Source of the DNA: an uncultured Clostridia bacterium
GTDB lineage: Bacteria > Bacillota > Clostridia > Christensenellales > UBA3700
Direction of reading: 5' to 3'
DNA: 15,454 nt
Assembly: GCA_946623205.1 (NCBI GenBank)
Contig: CAMOQV010000022.1
Span: forward strand, 1 to 15,454
Shown: positions 1 through 7,113 of the stretch, piece after piece
Layout of the letters: each line of letters opens with the position of its first letter
How positions within the stretch are numbered: the stretch's first letter is position 1
Made by a program: the position numbers and the translations under genes
Notes under the pieces: model-generated
What the model was told of the DNA's origin: nothing
The model's database searches: none
What the model saw: only the letters and a program-made list of their open reading frames with translations

Positions 1-146
1 CGCAGATTCACGTGTGGCATTTCCTCCACCAGCAACCTAATCGCACTTCATTTAATCCTATCTAAATGGCTTTCAGCCGGTGACCATTTTTCTCTTCAAG
101 ATAGAAACCAAACTACTCTTATCAGGTTATAGCCTTCAATTTTTGT
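1..146 (-). ncRNA. T-box riboswitch leader, 5' half (stem I), truncated at window edge
   Basis: Reading the minus strand, an 8-bp base helix forms between 121-128 (AACCTGAT) and 34-41 (ATTAGGTT). Above it is the specifier internal loop, with AAGAGTA on the 5' side (114-120) and GAAGTGCG on the 3' side (42-49). This is followed by a CTATCT/AGATAG helix, the conserved GAAGAGA bulge and an AAATGG/CCATTT helix closed by a loop with CCGGCTGAAAG. This is the known T-box stem I architecture (AGTA / GAA loop-E pair, AG bulge, distal loop). The specifier is most likely TGC (43-45), which ends in C and is followed by a purine. That would mean uncharged tRNA-Cys controls the gene to the left, beyond the window. 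GTG (Val) is the less likely alternative reading. The antiterminator with its TGGNACCGCG-type element lies outside the window. Confidence 0.85.
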
Positions 147-152
147 ATATTT

Positions 153-182
153 ATTATATTTATATATTTAAAGTTTTGTCAA
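153..182 (-). promoter_or_regulatory. Sigma-A promoter of the T-box leader
   Basis: TTGACA at 177-182 and TATAAT at 153-158 on the minus strand, separated by 18 bases of AT-rich DNA. Both hexamers match consensus perfectly. Transcription would start near 146 and enter the T-box stem I, which fits a leader made constitutively and controlled by attenuation. Confidence 0.85.
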
Positions 183-196
183 CCAAATGAAACTAC

Positions 197-210
197 CGGC
201 AAAAATGCCG
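197..210 (-). terminator. Small hairpin just after the HTH gene, possible weak terminator
   Basis: CGGCA at 197-201 pairs with TGCCG at 206-210 around an AAAA loop (TTTT in the minus-strand RNA). It begins 4 bases after the stop codon of the minus-strand gene. The sequence after it (GTAGTTTCATTTGG) is only moderately T-rich, so termination would be inefficient. It is the only candidate between that gene and the T-box promoter. Confidence 0.4.
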
Positions 211-213
211 AAT

Positions 214-936
214 TCAAAGAACATCATTCTTTAAGAAATATTTGTCTTTAATTGGAGTTATTTTACCGCTTTTCTTTTGTAGCGATATATTCTGCTTTGT
301 TACTCCTTTTAATTCGGCAACATCATTTGCTTCAAGCAAATTGTTTGCTAAATATTCTTTTAATGCATCATAACTAAGCTTTATATCTATTCCATTTTTA
401 TATAAGTCTAAATAAGACAGTCTTTCATTTAATGAAAACACTATTTCGTCCCTAAATTCACTTAAAAATGGTGCATTTTTATATTCTTGCGTTAGATTAA
501 ATTGTTTTGTCTTTCCATTTTTAAAAAACACAATTAAACTTGTGCCACAAAAAATAAAATCTTGAATCAAGTAGGCATGTCTATCTATTATTTGTTTATC
601 TATATCTTTACTAGAAACTTCTTCGATTGAAGTATCGTCCATAGAAGATTTTCCTTTTGCCAAAACAAACATTTCATATTCGTTATATGCCTTTAAATTG
701 TTTTCTTTTAAAATTGCTGCTATATTTTGGCGCTCATATGGTATAACACGTTCTAGGATCCACTTCTTAGTCAAGTCACTATTAATTGTATATTCACCTT
801 TACCCACAAAAATATTAAAGAATACTGGATAATCAAGATTCCCTTCTATTAACTCAATATATGCATTGTTCATGCCTTTTGCTAAAAACAAATAGCCATA
901 ACATACATCTTTTTGTTTTATTTTAAATACTCTCAA
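214..936 (-). CDS. HTH-containing partner protein of the HipA-like kinase
   Basis: A 240-residue protein of no named family that I recognise with certainty. Three parts can be seen: an N-terminal alpha/beta part (1-95) with a helix around residues 60-95 reading ERVIPYERQNIAAIL; a central beta-rich segment (125-165) with FFKNGKTKQFNL, reminiscent of DUF2442-like domains; and a C-terminal helix-turn-helix (about 201-230, ANDVAELKGVTKQNIS...SGKITPI) typical of small DNA-binding antitoxins and excisionase-like regulators. The start is a TTG at 936 inside the end of the kinase gene (14-base overlap), with AGGA 9 bases upstream; no ATG occurs before residue 22. The overlap makes translational coupling to the kinase likely. 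By context it is probably the antitoxin or autoregulator of a HipA-like module, but gene order is the reverse of classical hipB-hipA. The DNA-binding call is fairly sure; the antitoxin role is inferred. Confidence 0.65.
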   Translation of the reverse strand: MRVFKIKQKDVCYGYLFLAKGMNNAYIELIEGNLDYPVFFNIFVGKGEYTINSDLTKKWILERVIPYERQNIAAILKENNLKAYNEYEMFVLAKGKSSMDDTSIEEVSSKDIDKQIIDRHAYLIQDFIFCGTSLIVFFKNGKTKQFNLTQEYKNAPFLSEFRDEIVFSLNERLSYLDLYKNGIDIKLSYDALKEYLANNLLEANDVAELKGVTKQNISLQKKSGKITPIKDKYFLKNDVL

Positions 937-1723
937 TTTTCTTTATCCTATATATTAACAATTCTTTACATTTGTCCAAATAATACTTCGGAGTAAATGC
1001 CTCTAGCCCATTAAATATTGCGTCAAAATCTATTTGTATAGAACTATAAACAGACTTTGGAACAAGCTTTATTAATTCATCTAAATCGTTTTGTCCCAAA
1101 AAAGAGTTTACTTTTCTATTCTCTAAAACATTAAATGCCTTAACGTCGGATTCCAAATATGCAGGAGATACAAAGGATAAACCTTGATCAAACAAAGGAG
1201 CGATTCTATATTGTTTTGTCTTTGAATTATAAATAACTTCTAAATTTGCGCCATGTCTATCTCTGTTCACAATTAAATAATCAATGACAATCATATGATA
1301 TAATTCGTTTTCAAAATTATTACGTTTAGCAAAATCAATAATTGTTTCATTCTCTTTTTTATTTAATTCATAGAAATTTTCAAATGTAATCTTACTATCA
1401 TTAGGGCCTTTAAAATCATAAGAATACACTAACGGTGTTATATATTCTTTCGAATTTACAATAATTTTCCCATTAACAATATAATACTTCAAACAATTGT
1501 AACCCAATTGTTCCATCAATCTATTTGCTATTATTTCATTTATAGATTCATATCCGAATAAATCATTTTGAGGATCAAAATATGATAATTTGTAATATAC
1601 CTTTTTCCCGTTTTGATATGAAAAACTTTTTAAATACGAACCTGCCGTACCAGAAGATTCTCTTGTTTTTGTCCAAGATAATTTAGTTAGATCTTTAACT
1701 GTATTATTACTCATTGCTTCCAT
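923..1723 (-). CDS. Short HipA-like serine/threonine kinase
   Basis: The 266 residues cover a HipA-like kinase fold without the roughly 100-residue N-terminal subdomain of E. coli HipA (about 440 residues). Visible elements in order are: a Ser/Gly-rich loop, SSGTAGSYLKS (23-33); a candidate ATP lysine in KVYYKL (K45); the catalytic stretch DYLIVNRDRHGAN (148-160), with Asp155 as the likely catalytic base and Asn160 as a metal ligand; and APLFDQG (175-181), whose Asp179 matches the HipA metal-binding Asp. All key residues are present, so it should be active. HipA phosphorylates glutamyl-tRNA synthetase; the target here is unknown. CtkA-type and HipT-type short kinases are the nearest known analogues. 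Start: the ATG at 1723 lies 6 bases after the -10 box with no ribosome site (leaderless). An alternative ATG at 1714 has a weak GGAAG. It lies downstream of argS but has its own promoter. Confidence 0.75.
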   Translation of the reverse strand: MEAMSNNTVKDLTKLSWTKTRESSGTAGSYLKSFSYQNGKKVYYKLSYFDPQNDLFGYESINEIIANRLMEQLGYNCLKYYIVNGKIIVNSKEYITPLVYSYDFKGPNDSKITFENFYELNKKENETIIDFAKRNNFENELYHMIVIDYLIVNRDRHGANLEVIYNSKTKQYRIAPLFDQGLSFVSPAYLESDVKAFNVLENRKVNSFLGQNDLDELIKLVPKSVYSSIQIDFDAIFNGLEAFTPKYYLDKCKELLIYRIKKIESI

Positions 1724-1729
1724 AAGAAC

Positions 1730-1758
1730 AAAATAGCATAAAACTTGTCAAATGTCAA
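1730..1758 (-). promoter_or_regulatory. Promoter of the kinase/HTH module
   Basis: Minus strand TTGACA at 1753-1758, a 17-base spacer and TATTTT at 1730-1735 (four of six matches). The predicted start falls at or beside the ATG at 1723, so the transcript would have essentially no leader. Confidence 0.65.
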
Positions 1759-1760
1759 GT
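1743..1760. promoter_or_regulatory. Inverted repeat over the -35 box, candidate operator
   Basis: ACTTGTCAAATGTCAAGT is an 18-base dyad in which seven of nine pairs match (ACTTG and CAAGT arms, plus inner CA/TG). It covers the whole -35 hexamer of the kinase promoter, where a bound repressor would block RNA polymerase. The HTH protein encoded second in the module is the obvious candidate for binding, as in autoregulated toxin-antitoxin operons. That pairing is inference. Confidence 0.55.
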
Positions 1761-1787
1761 ATTTGCCATTTTTGTTCTGGACGCAAA

Positions 1788-3473
1788 TTACATCTTGTTT
1801 GGTGTTTGTATACCTAAAAGCTTTAATGCGTTCTTAAGCACTTGCTTAACAGCCATAGTCAATTGCAATCTTGCATTCTTAATACCTTGTTCTGCATTAG
1901 CAATGTTGCAATCGAAATAGAACTTGTTAAATCCTTGAGCTAATTCAACAACATATCTTGTTACAAGATATGGCTCAAATCTTTCAGATGCATCGATAAG
2001 TACATCTTGGTATTTAGAAAGCGTTCTAATAACTTCTGCTGCGCTTTCATTATCTATACCAGAATAATCGATATCTCCAACAATTTCACCGCACTTTTCT
2101 AAAAGCGAATTACATCTTGCATATGTATATTGTACATATGGACCTGTTTCACCTTCGAAACTTAATACCTTATCTTCTGAGAATGTAATATCTTTAATTC
2201 TTGAGTTATATAGCATTGCAAAGATAACAGCGCCTACGCCAACTTGTTCAGCAACTAAATCTTTGTTTTCTAGATTTGGGTTCTTTTCTTCAATAACTCT
2301 TCTAGCTTTTGCAACGCAAGTATTTAGAACATCTTCCAAAAATACTACATTACCATCACGAGTTGATAATGCACCATTTTCTAAAGATACCATACCATGT
2401 GCTACGTGATATAAATCTTTATACCAATCATATCCCATCATCTCAACAACTTTAAACCATTGCTTAAAATGAAGATTTTGTTGATAAGCAACAACATATA
2501 GACATTTATAGAAATCATAAGTCTTCTTTCTATAGAAAGCTGCAGCTAAATCACGTGTAGCATATAGAGTTGCACCATCAGATTTCTTTATAATGCAAGG
2601 TGGCATCTTAGGATCGTCAAACATAACAACCTTAGCACCTTCTGAATCTGTTAATAAGTGCTTTTCTTCAAGCTCTTTTACAACAGGTTCCATTTTATCG
2701 TTATAGAAACTTTCTCCAGCATAGCTATCAAAAGTAACATCCAATCTCTTATAAATCTTATCTACTTCTTTTAAAGTTATATCTTTAAACCAATAGAATA
2801 AATCCAAAGCTTCTTTGTTTCCATCTTCGATTTGTTTGAACCAATGTCTTGCTTCATCGTCAAGTTCTGGATGCTCTTCAGCTTCTTTATGGAATTTAAC
2901 ATAGATATCTAAAAGGCCTCTAACTCCTCTTTCTTCGATATCTTTTTTATCTCCCCACTTTTTATATGCAACGATAAGTTTACCAAATTGTGTTCCCCAA
3001 TCGCCCAAGTGGTTAATGCCTATGGCATTGTATCCTAATTCTTTATAGATTTTATATAAAGCTGAACCAATAGATGTATTTAACATGTGGCCCATATGGA
3101 AAGGCTTAGCAATATTTACAGATGAAAAGTCTATACATACAGTTTTACCTTTACCGATATCTGATTTACCATATGCTTCTTTCTTTTGAAGAATTTCTTC
3201 TATAACTTGCTTAGCTTGAGCCTTTTTATCTACCTTGAAATTTAGATATCCATTAACAGCTTCAACCTTTTCAAAAGCGCCTTTATAATCTAATTTTGCT
3301 AAATCTTCTGCAATCATATTTGGAGCCTTATGAAGAGCCTTTGCAAATCTAAAGCATGGTAATGCAAAATCTCCTAAAGATAAATCTTTAGGAAGAGTAA
3401 TTGAAGCTTCGATTTCTTCTTTAGTAACTCCATCAATATTTATTGTTTCGCTAATTATTTTCTTGTAATCCAT
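1788..3473 (-). CDS. argS: Arginyl-tRNA synthetase
   Basis: Class I synthetase of 561 residues that charges tRNA-Arg with arginine using ATP in the cytosol. The N-terminal additional domain specific to ArgS comes first (1-100). The HIGH signature appears as HMGH (126-129), within SSVNIAKPFHMGHMLNT, followed by GDWGTQFGKL (158-166). The KMSK loop is replaced by STRDGN (370-375), a degeneration common in ArgS. The C-terminal helical anticodon-binding domain includes GPYVQYTYAR and ends near LLGIQTPNKM. Length is normal for the family. The ATG at 3473 lies 2 bases after the ychF stop and has no clear ribosome site, so translation is probably coupled. It is the last gene of plsY-ychF-argS, and no terminator is visible before the next promoter. 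The cognate tRNA-Arg(ACG) is also in this window at 15205. Confidence 0.97.
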   Translation of the reverse strand: MDYKKIISETINIDGVTKEEIEASITLPKDLSLGDFALPCFRFAKALHKAPNMIAEDLAKLDYKGAFEKVEAVNGYLNFKVDKKAQAKQVIEEILQKKEAYGKSDIGKGKTVCIDFSSVNIAKPFHMGHMLNTSIGSALYKIYKELGYNAIGINHLGDWGTQFGKLIVAYKKWGDKKDIEERGVRGLLDIYVKFHKEAEEHPELDDEARHWFKQIEDGNKEALDLFYWFKDITLKEVDKIYKRLDVTFDSYAGESFYNDKMEPVVKELEEKHLLTDSEGAKVVMFDDPKMPPCIIKKSDGATLYATRDLAAAFYRKKTYDFYKCLYVVAYQQNLHFKQWFKVVEMMGYDWYKDLYHVAHGMVSLENGALSTRDGNVVFLEDVLNTCVAKARRVIEEKNPNLENKDLVAEQVGVGAVIFAMLYNSRIKDITFSEDKVLSFEGETGPYVQYTYARCNSLLEKCGEIVGDIDYSGIDNESAAEVIRTLSKYQDVLIDASERFEPYLVTRYVVELAQGFNKFYFDCNIANAEQGIKNARLQLTMAVKQVLKNALKLLGIQTPNKM

Positions 3474-3475
3474 GA

Positions 3476-4567
3476 CTATACATTAAAGCGGAATAATACC
3501 ACATCTCCATCTTTTATTACGTAATCTTTTCCTTCAGATCTAACTTTACCTTTTTCTTTAGCAGCATTGTATGAGCCACATTCAAGTAATGTTTGCCAAT
3601 CTACAACTTCTGCTCTAATAAAGCCTTTTTCGAAATCTGTATGAATCTTACCAGCAGCTTGAGGAGCCTTAGTTCCCTTTGTAATCGTCCAAGCTCTTGT
3701 TTCTTTTTCTCCCGCTGTTAGATAACTAATTAATCCAAGTAAGTCATAACAAGCCGTAACTAATTTATCTAATCCTGATTCAGTAATGCCCATTTCTTCT
3801 TGGAACATTGCTTTTTCTTCTTTATCTAAAGAAGCAATTTCTTCTTCAATCTTTGCACACAAAACAATAGTTGTAGCATTATGAGCTTTAGCATATTCTT
3901 TAACTGCTAAAACTTCTTTAGAATCTGGTTGTCCAATTTCTTTTTCTGAAATATTAGCAGCATAGATAACTGGCTTTTCTGTTAAAAGACATAAGTCTTT
4001 AATTAATTCATGATCTTCTTCAGATAGATTCATTAATCTAACTGGTATACCTTGTTCAAGCTTTGCTTGAATTGCATCTATCTTTTCTGCTTCTATTTGA
4101 GCTTTCTTTTCGCCACTCTTTGCCATTTGATGAGCCTTAGCAGCTCTTTTAGAAATTGTTTCAACATCAGCAAAGATTAATTCAAGTTCAATTGTTTCGA
4201 TATCTCTAAGTGGGTCGATTGATCCATCAACGTGAGTAATGTTTTCATCTTTAAAGCATCTTACTACGTGAACGATAGCGTCTACTTCTCTAATATGAGA
4301 TAAGAACTTGTTTCCTAAACCTTCACCATGAGATGCACCTTTTACTAAGCCCGCAATATCTACGAACTCCAAAACTGTTGGAGTAATTTTCTTACAATCA
4401 TAAAGGGCTGCTAACTTTTCTAGTCTTTCATCTGGAACAGCAACAACACCAACATTTGGCTCAATAGTACAGAATGGATAGTTTGCACATTCTGCTCCTG
4501 CTTGAGTTATAGCGTTAAATAATGTACTCTTTCCTACGTTTGGTAAACCAACAACACCTAATTTCAT
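3476..4567 (-). CDS. ychF: YchF/OLA1-family ATPase
   Basis: At 363 residues this is the normal YchF length. The N-terminal P-loop is GLPNVGKST (7-15), and the G3 region DIAGLVKGASHGEGLG is strongly conserved. The base-recognition motif reads NISE rather than NKxD, the known change that makes this Obg-like family prefer ATP over GTP. A coiled-coil insert (about residues 125-160, rich in Lys/Glu/Ala) and a C-terminal TGS domain (about 280-362, with IHTDFEKGFIRAEV) follow. The family binds ribosomes and affects stress responses and translation; its exact role is unsettled. The start ATG overlaps the plsY stop in an ATGA arrangement, with GAGGAAA about 5 bases upstream. It sits between plsY and argS on one transcript. 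Confidence 0.96.
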   Translation of the reverse strand: MKLGVVGLPNVGKSTLFNAITQAGAECANYPFCTIEPNVGVVAVPDERLEKLAALYDCKKITPTVLEFVDIAGLVKGASHGEGLGNKFLSHIREVDAIVHVVRCFKDENITHVDGSIDPLRDIETIELELIFADVETISKRAAKAHQMAKSGEKKAQIEAEKIDAIQAKLEQGIPVRLMNLSEEDHELIKDLCLLTEKPVIYAANISEKEIGQPDSKEVLAVKEYAKAHNATTIVLCAKIEEEIASLDKEEKAMFQEEMGITESGLDKLVTACYDLLGLISYLTAGEKETRAWTITKGTKAPQAAGKIHTDFEKGFIRAEVVDWQTLLECGSYNAAKEKGKVRSEGKDYVIKDGDVVLFRFNV

Positions 4568-5235
4568 TTTGTTTCCTCATCTTTAGATTCTTCCTCGTCT
4601 TTTTTAGACTCGTCTAAATCTTCTTTTTTCTTTAATATATTTAGGGTATTTTCTTCGCCCTTAATAAGTCTCATTATATTACCTCTATGCGCAAACACAA
4701 CAAGTGCCCACCATACGCATATGATTACAATAGCCCATACGCTATTTTGGCATAAAATAATTGCGTTTACAGCAAAAGCTGTAACTGTAATTAAAGATCC
4801 AATGAAGCCATATTTTAAGAACAACAACATTAGAACTAAAACTACAAGTGTAACAGAACCTACAATTGGAGATATTGATAAAAATACACCGATTGTTGTC
4901 GCAACACCTTTACCGCCTCTAAACTTGTCGAATATTGGGAAGATGTGTCCTAAGATAACAAAAGCTCCAAGCAATATTGCCATTGGGTAATTGTCTACGC
5001 CATTAATTAGATATCTTCCAATTAGTGCAAAACCAACACCTTTTAGAGCATCAAGGACGAATGTCAAAATTCCCCACTTTTTGCCCATCGTTCTAAGAAC
5101 GTTCATTGTACCTGGATTGCCAGATCCCATTTTCTTGATATCTTTAGAATTTAATCTTGCAATTAATGTAGCAAAATTAACTGATCCTACAAGATATGCT
5201 GCTATACAAATTAAGACGATATATTTTATGTCCAC
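4564..5235 (-). CDS. plsY: Glycerol-3-phosphate acyltransferase PlsY
   Basis: Membrane enzyme that moves the acyl group from acyl-phosphate to glycerol-3-phosphate, giving lysophosphatidic acid, the first step of phospholipid synthesis. All three family motifs are present: GSGNPGTMN (37-45), FRGGKGVAT (105-113) and HRGNIMRL (183-190). About five hydrophobic segments lie near residues 3-25, 53-75, 84-102, 115-160 and 165-182. The start is a GTG at 5235 with AAAGGTG five bases upstream. Odd: an extra cytoplasmic tail of about 33 residues (191-223) made almost only of Lys, Glu, Asp and Ser, beyond the usual end of the family. First gene of the plsY-ychF-argS operon; PlsX is not in the window. 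Confidence 0.96.
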   Translation of the reverse strand: MDIKYIVLICIAAYLVGSVNFATLIARLNSKDIKKMGSGNPGTMNVLRTMGKKWGILTFVLDALKGVGFALIGRYLINGVDNYPMAILLGAFVILGHIFPIFDKFRGGKGVATTIGVFLSISPIVGSVTLVVLVLMLLFLKYGFIGSLITVTAFAVNAIILCQNSVWAIVIICVWWALVVFAHRGNIMRLIKGEENTLNILKKKEDLDESKKDEEESKDEETK

Positions 5236-5263
5236 TTTTTCACCTTTATATTATAACGCACAC

Positions 5264-5292
5264 ATTTTAACATATAGCACGCGTAAAGACAA
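5264..5292 (-). promoter_or_regulatory. Promoter of plsY-ychF-argS
   Basis: Minus strand TTGTCT at 5287-5292, a 17-base spacer and TAAAAT at 5264-5269, preceded by TG one base upstream (extended -10). It lies 29 bases before the GTG start and leaves room for the AAAGGTG ribosome site. A further TATAAT closer to the gene is too near the ribosome site to be the working -10. Confidence 0.6.
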
Positions 5293-5317
5293 ACAAAATG
5301 AAACACGATAAATATTA

Positions 5318-6181
5318 TTAAACGCCTTCTAAATTAAATGGTGGGATATATGCGCCAGATGCGCTGTCTAAATCTTGGATAAATGAATTATAAAATTCAT
5401 TTTCTAGCAACTTATTAATTGCTATTTTGTATTCAAGTGGCTTAATTTTTCTTGTTAATTCTTTATATTTTTGTGCTTCGCCATATGGAGTAAATTGCCC
5501 CATCAAAGAAACATATGTTGATTTATCTAAATTCTTTGTTACCCAATCTAAAACGCCCAACGTATTATCTAAAGCGTTCGGCAAAATAAGGTGGCGAACA
5601 ATAAGCCCAGACTTCATTAAATCATCTTTAATTACATCTTTTACCTGTTTTCTCATTGCTGTGATTGCAGCTGTTGCACTCTCAAAATAGTTAGGAGCTT
5701 TCGAATATTTTTTGGCAAGCTCATCGTTCGAATATTTCAAATCTGGTATATAGATATCTATATACCCATTTAACTTTTCTATAGTTGTCACACTCTCATA
5801 TCCAGACGAGTTATATACAATAGGAATTGATGGTTTATATTTATCTAGAGCCATCATGATTTGATTAACATAATGAGTAGGTGTGACAAGGTTAATATTG
5901 TGAGCTCCTTTGTCCTCTAACTCCTTCATTATGTCTATTAATCTATCTGTTGTTACTTCCTTTCCAAAGCCACGAGAAACATCATAGTTTTGACAAAATA
6001 CACATTTTAAATTACAACCACTAAAAAATATAGTGCCGCTTCCTTTTGTGCCACTAATAATTGGTTCTTCCCATTCATGAAGCGCGGCTCGCGCTAATTT
6101 AACAGTATTTGAAACACCGCAAAACCCTACTTCTCTATCCCTATCTACGCCACATTTTCTTGGGCACAACTCGCAATTCAT
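5318..6181 (-). CDS. PflX-like radical SAM protein (COG1313 type)
   Basis: A 287-residue protein, likely a radical SAM enzyme related to pyruvate formate-lyase activating enzymes. The [4Fe-4S]/SAM motif is SGCNLKCVFCQNY with Cys56, Cys60 and Cys63. Before it, the N-terminus has a second cysteine set, MNCELCPRKCG...GFCG (Cys3, 6, 10, 21), as in the PflX group; this may hold another cluster. The middle carries NINLVTPTHYV and VYNSSGYE, typical of this group, and the end DLDSASGAYIPPFNLEGV. The substrate is unknown. Start: MNCELC at 6181 is the conserved family N-terminus and sits 7 bases after an extended -10 box, so it is probably leaderless. The open frame continues upstream to 6340, but that stretch overlaps the start of the divergent mrp gene and has no family similarity. 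The Mrp neighbour could supply Fe-S clusters; that is inference. Confidence 0.88.
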   Translation of the reverse strand: MNCELCPRKCGVDRDREVGFCGVSNTVKLARAALHEWEEPIISGTKGSGTIFFSGCNLKCVFCQNYDVSRGFGKEVTTDRLIDIMKELEDKGAHNINLVTPTHYVNQIMMALDKYKPSIPIVYNSSGYESVTTIEKLNGYIDIYIPDLKYSNDELAKKYSKAPNYFESATAAITAMRKQVKDVIKDDLMKSGLIVRHLILPNALDNTLGVLDWVTKNLDKSTYVSLMGQFTPYGEAQKYKELTRKIKPLEYKIAINKLLENEFYNSFIQDLDSASGAYIPPFNLEGV

Positions 6182-6188
6182 ATTAAAG

Positions 6189-6197
6189 ATTATAGCA
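6189..6197 (-). promoter_or_regulatory. Extended -10 promoter of the radical SAM gene
   Basis: Minus strand TGCTATAAT: a perfect TATAAT at 6189-6194 with the TG extension at 6196-6197. The -35 region (about 6212-6217, ATTATT) is poor, as expected for extended -10 promoters. The ATG begins 7 bases downstream, at the expected transcription start. Confidence 0.7.
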
Positions 6198-6200
6198 CAA

Positions 6201-6229
6201 TTGACTTTTATAATAATATCTATTAAGAT
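6201..6229 (+). promoter_or_regulatory. Promoter of mrp
   Basis: TTGACT at 6201-6206, a 17-base spacer and TAAGAT at 6224-6229. Its -35 box lies only a few bases from the -10 element of the opposite radical SAM promoter, so the two polymerases would compete for the same site. Confidence 0.55.
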
Positions 6230-6252
6230 ATTGTTGTCTTTGGAGGTGTGAA

Positions 6253-7065
6253 ATGAGTGATTGTACACATGATTGTTCAACTTGTTCAAAAGAAGGTTGT
6301 TCATCAAGAATAGAAAAAGAAAAACCAAATGAGCATTCACACATCGGCAAAATCTATGCTGTAGTTAGTGGCAAAGGTGGCGTTGGTAAAAGTATGGTTA
6401 CATCTATGCTTTCTGTTGCTACACAAAGAAAAGGTTTTAAAGTTGGTGTTTTAGATGCGGATATTACTGGTCCATCTATGGGCAAGGAATTTGGTATTAC
6501 AGGACAGGCTCAAGGTTGTGAATACGGAATCCTACCTATGGAACTTGTAACAGGCATTAAAGTAATGAGCATTAATATGCTATTAGATAATCCATCTTCT
6601 CCAGTTGTATGGAGAGGCCCAGTTATTGCTGGAGCTGTAAAGCAATTCTTTACGGATGTATATTGGGGCGATGTAGATTATATGTACATCGACATGCCAC
6701 CAGGAACTGGTGATGTTCCTCTAACAGTATTCCAATCTCTTCCAGTTGATGGAATTATTGTAGTTACTTCTCCACAAGATCTAGTTACTATGATAGTTGA
6801 GAAAGCTGTTAAGATGGCTAAAATGATGAATATCCCTATCGTTGGTATTGTTCAAAATATGTCTTATTTTGAATGTCCAAATTGTCATCAAAAGCATTAT
6901 ATCTTTGGCGAAGGCAAAGTAGAAAAGGTTGCAAAGGAATATGACATCAAAAATGTCGCTTCTCTACCAATCTCTCAAGCTCTTGCTGAATATTCAGACA
7001 AAGGTAATATGGAATGGTTCGAAGGAGATTATTTAAATAATCTTGTTGATGAACTAACAAAATAG
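6253..7065 (+). CDS. mrp: Mrp/NBP35-family Fe-S cluster carrier ATPase
   Basis: A 270-residue P-loop ATPase that binds and transfers [4Fe-4S] clusters in the cytosol. The N-terminal cysteine set is Cys4, Cys8, Cys11 and Cys16, similar to NBP35-type proteins. The deviant Walker A is GKGGVGKS (40-47), followed by VLDADITGPS and the switch IDMPPGTGDVPL (146-157). The bridging cluster site is CPNC (Cys208, Cys211). The usual N-terminal DUF59 domain of larger Mrp proteins is missing, as is common in Clostridia. A strong GGAGGTG (6242-6248) precedes the ATG at 6253, and an intrinsic terminator follows the stop. It is divergent from a radical SAM protein that needs Fe-S clusters, which suggests a functional link. 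Confidence 0.93.
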   Translation: MSDCTHDCSTCSKEGCSSRIEKEKPNEHSHIGKIYAVVSGKGGVGKSMVTSMLSVATQRKGFKVGVLDADITGPSMGKEFGITGQAQGCEYGILPMELVTGIKVMSINMLLDNPSSPVVWRGPVIAGAVKQFFTDVYWGDVDYMYIDMPPGTGDVPLTVFQSLPVDGIIVVTSPQDLVTMIVEKAVKMAKMMNIPIVGIVQNMSYFECPNCHQKHYIFGEGKVEKVAKEYDIKNVASLPISQALAEYSDKGNMEWFEGDYLNNLVDELTK

Positions 7066-7085
7066 AATATTATTGAATTAAAAAT

Positions 7086-7113
7086 GGGGCTGTTGAACAG
7101 CCCCGATTTTTTT
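7086..7113. terminator. Bidirectional intrinsic terminator
   Basis: GGGGCTG (7086-7092) pairs with CAGCCCC (7098-7104) around TTGAA. On the plus strand it is followed by GATTTTTTT, ending mrp. On the minus strand it is followed by ATTTTTAATT, ending the protease gene whose stop codon is at 7112-7114. Confidence 0.9.

Noticed and set aside
1738..1790. Possible terminator after argS (ATTTGC/GCAAAT pairing)
   Set aside because: Six weak pairs around a 16-base loop and no T tract; read-through into the kinase module is possible instead.
4721..5311. Two plus-strand open frames opposite plsY (89 and 106 codons)
   Set aside because: They are antisense to conserved PlsY motifs, show no family features, and have no promoter or ribosome site.
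6182..6340. N-terminal extension of the radical SAM reading frame (53 extra residues from an ATG at 6340)
   Set aside because: It overlaps the promoter and start of divergent mrp, has a low-complexity hydrophobic sequence, and the family N-terminus is MNCELCP at 6181.
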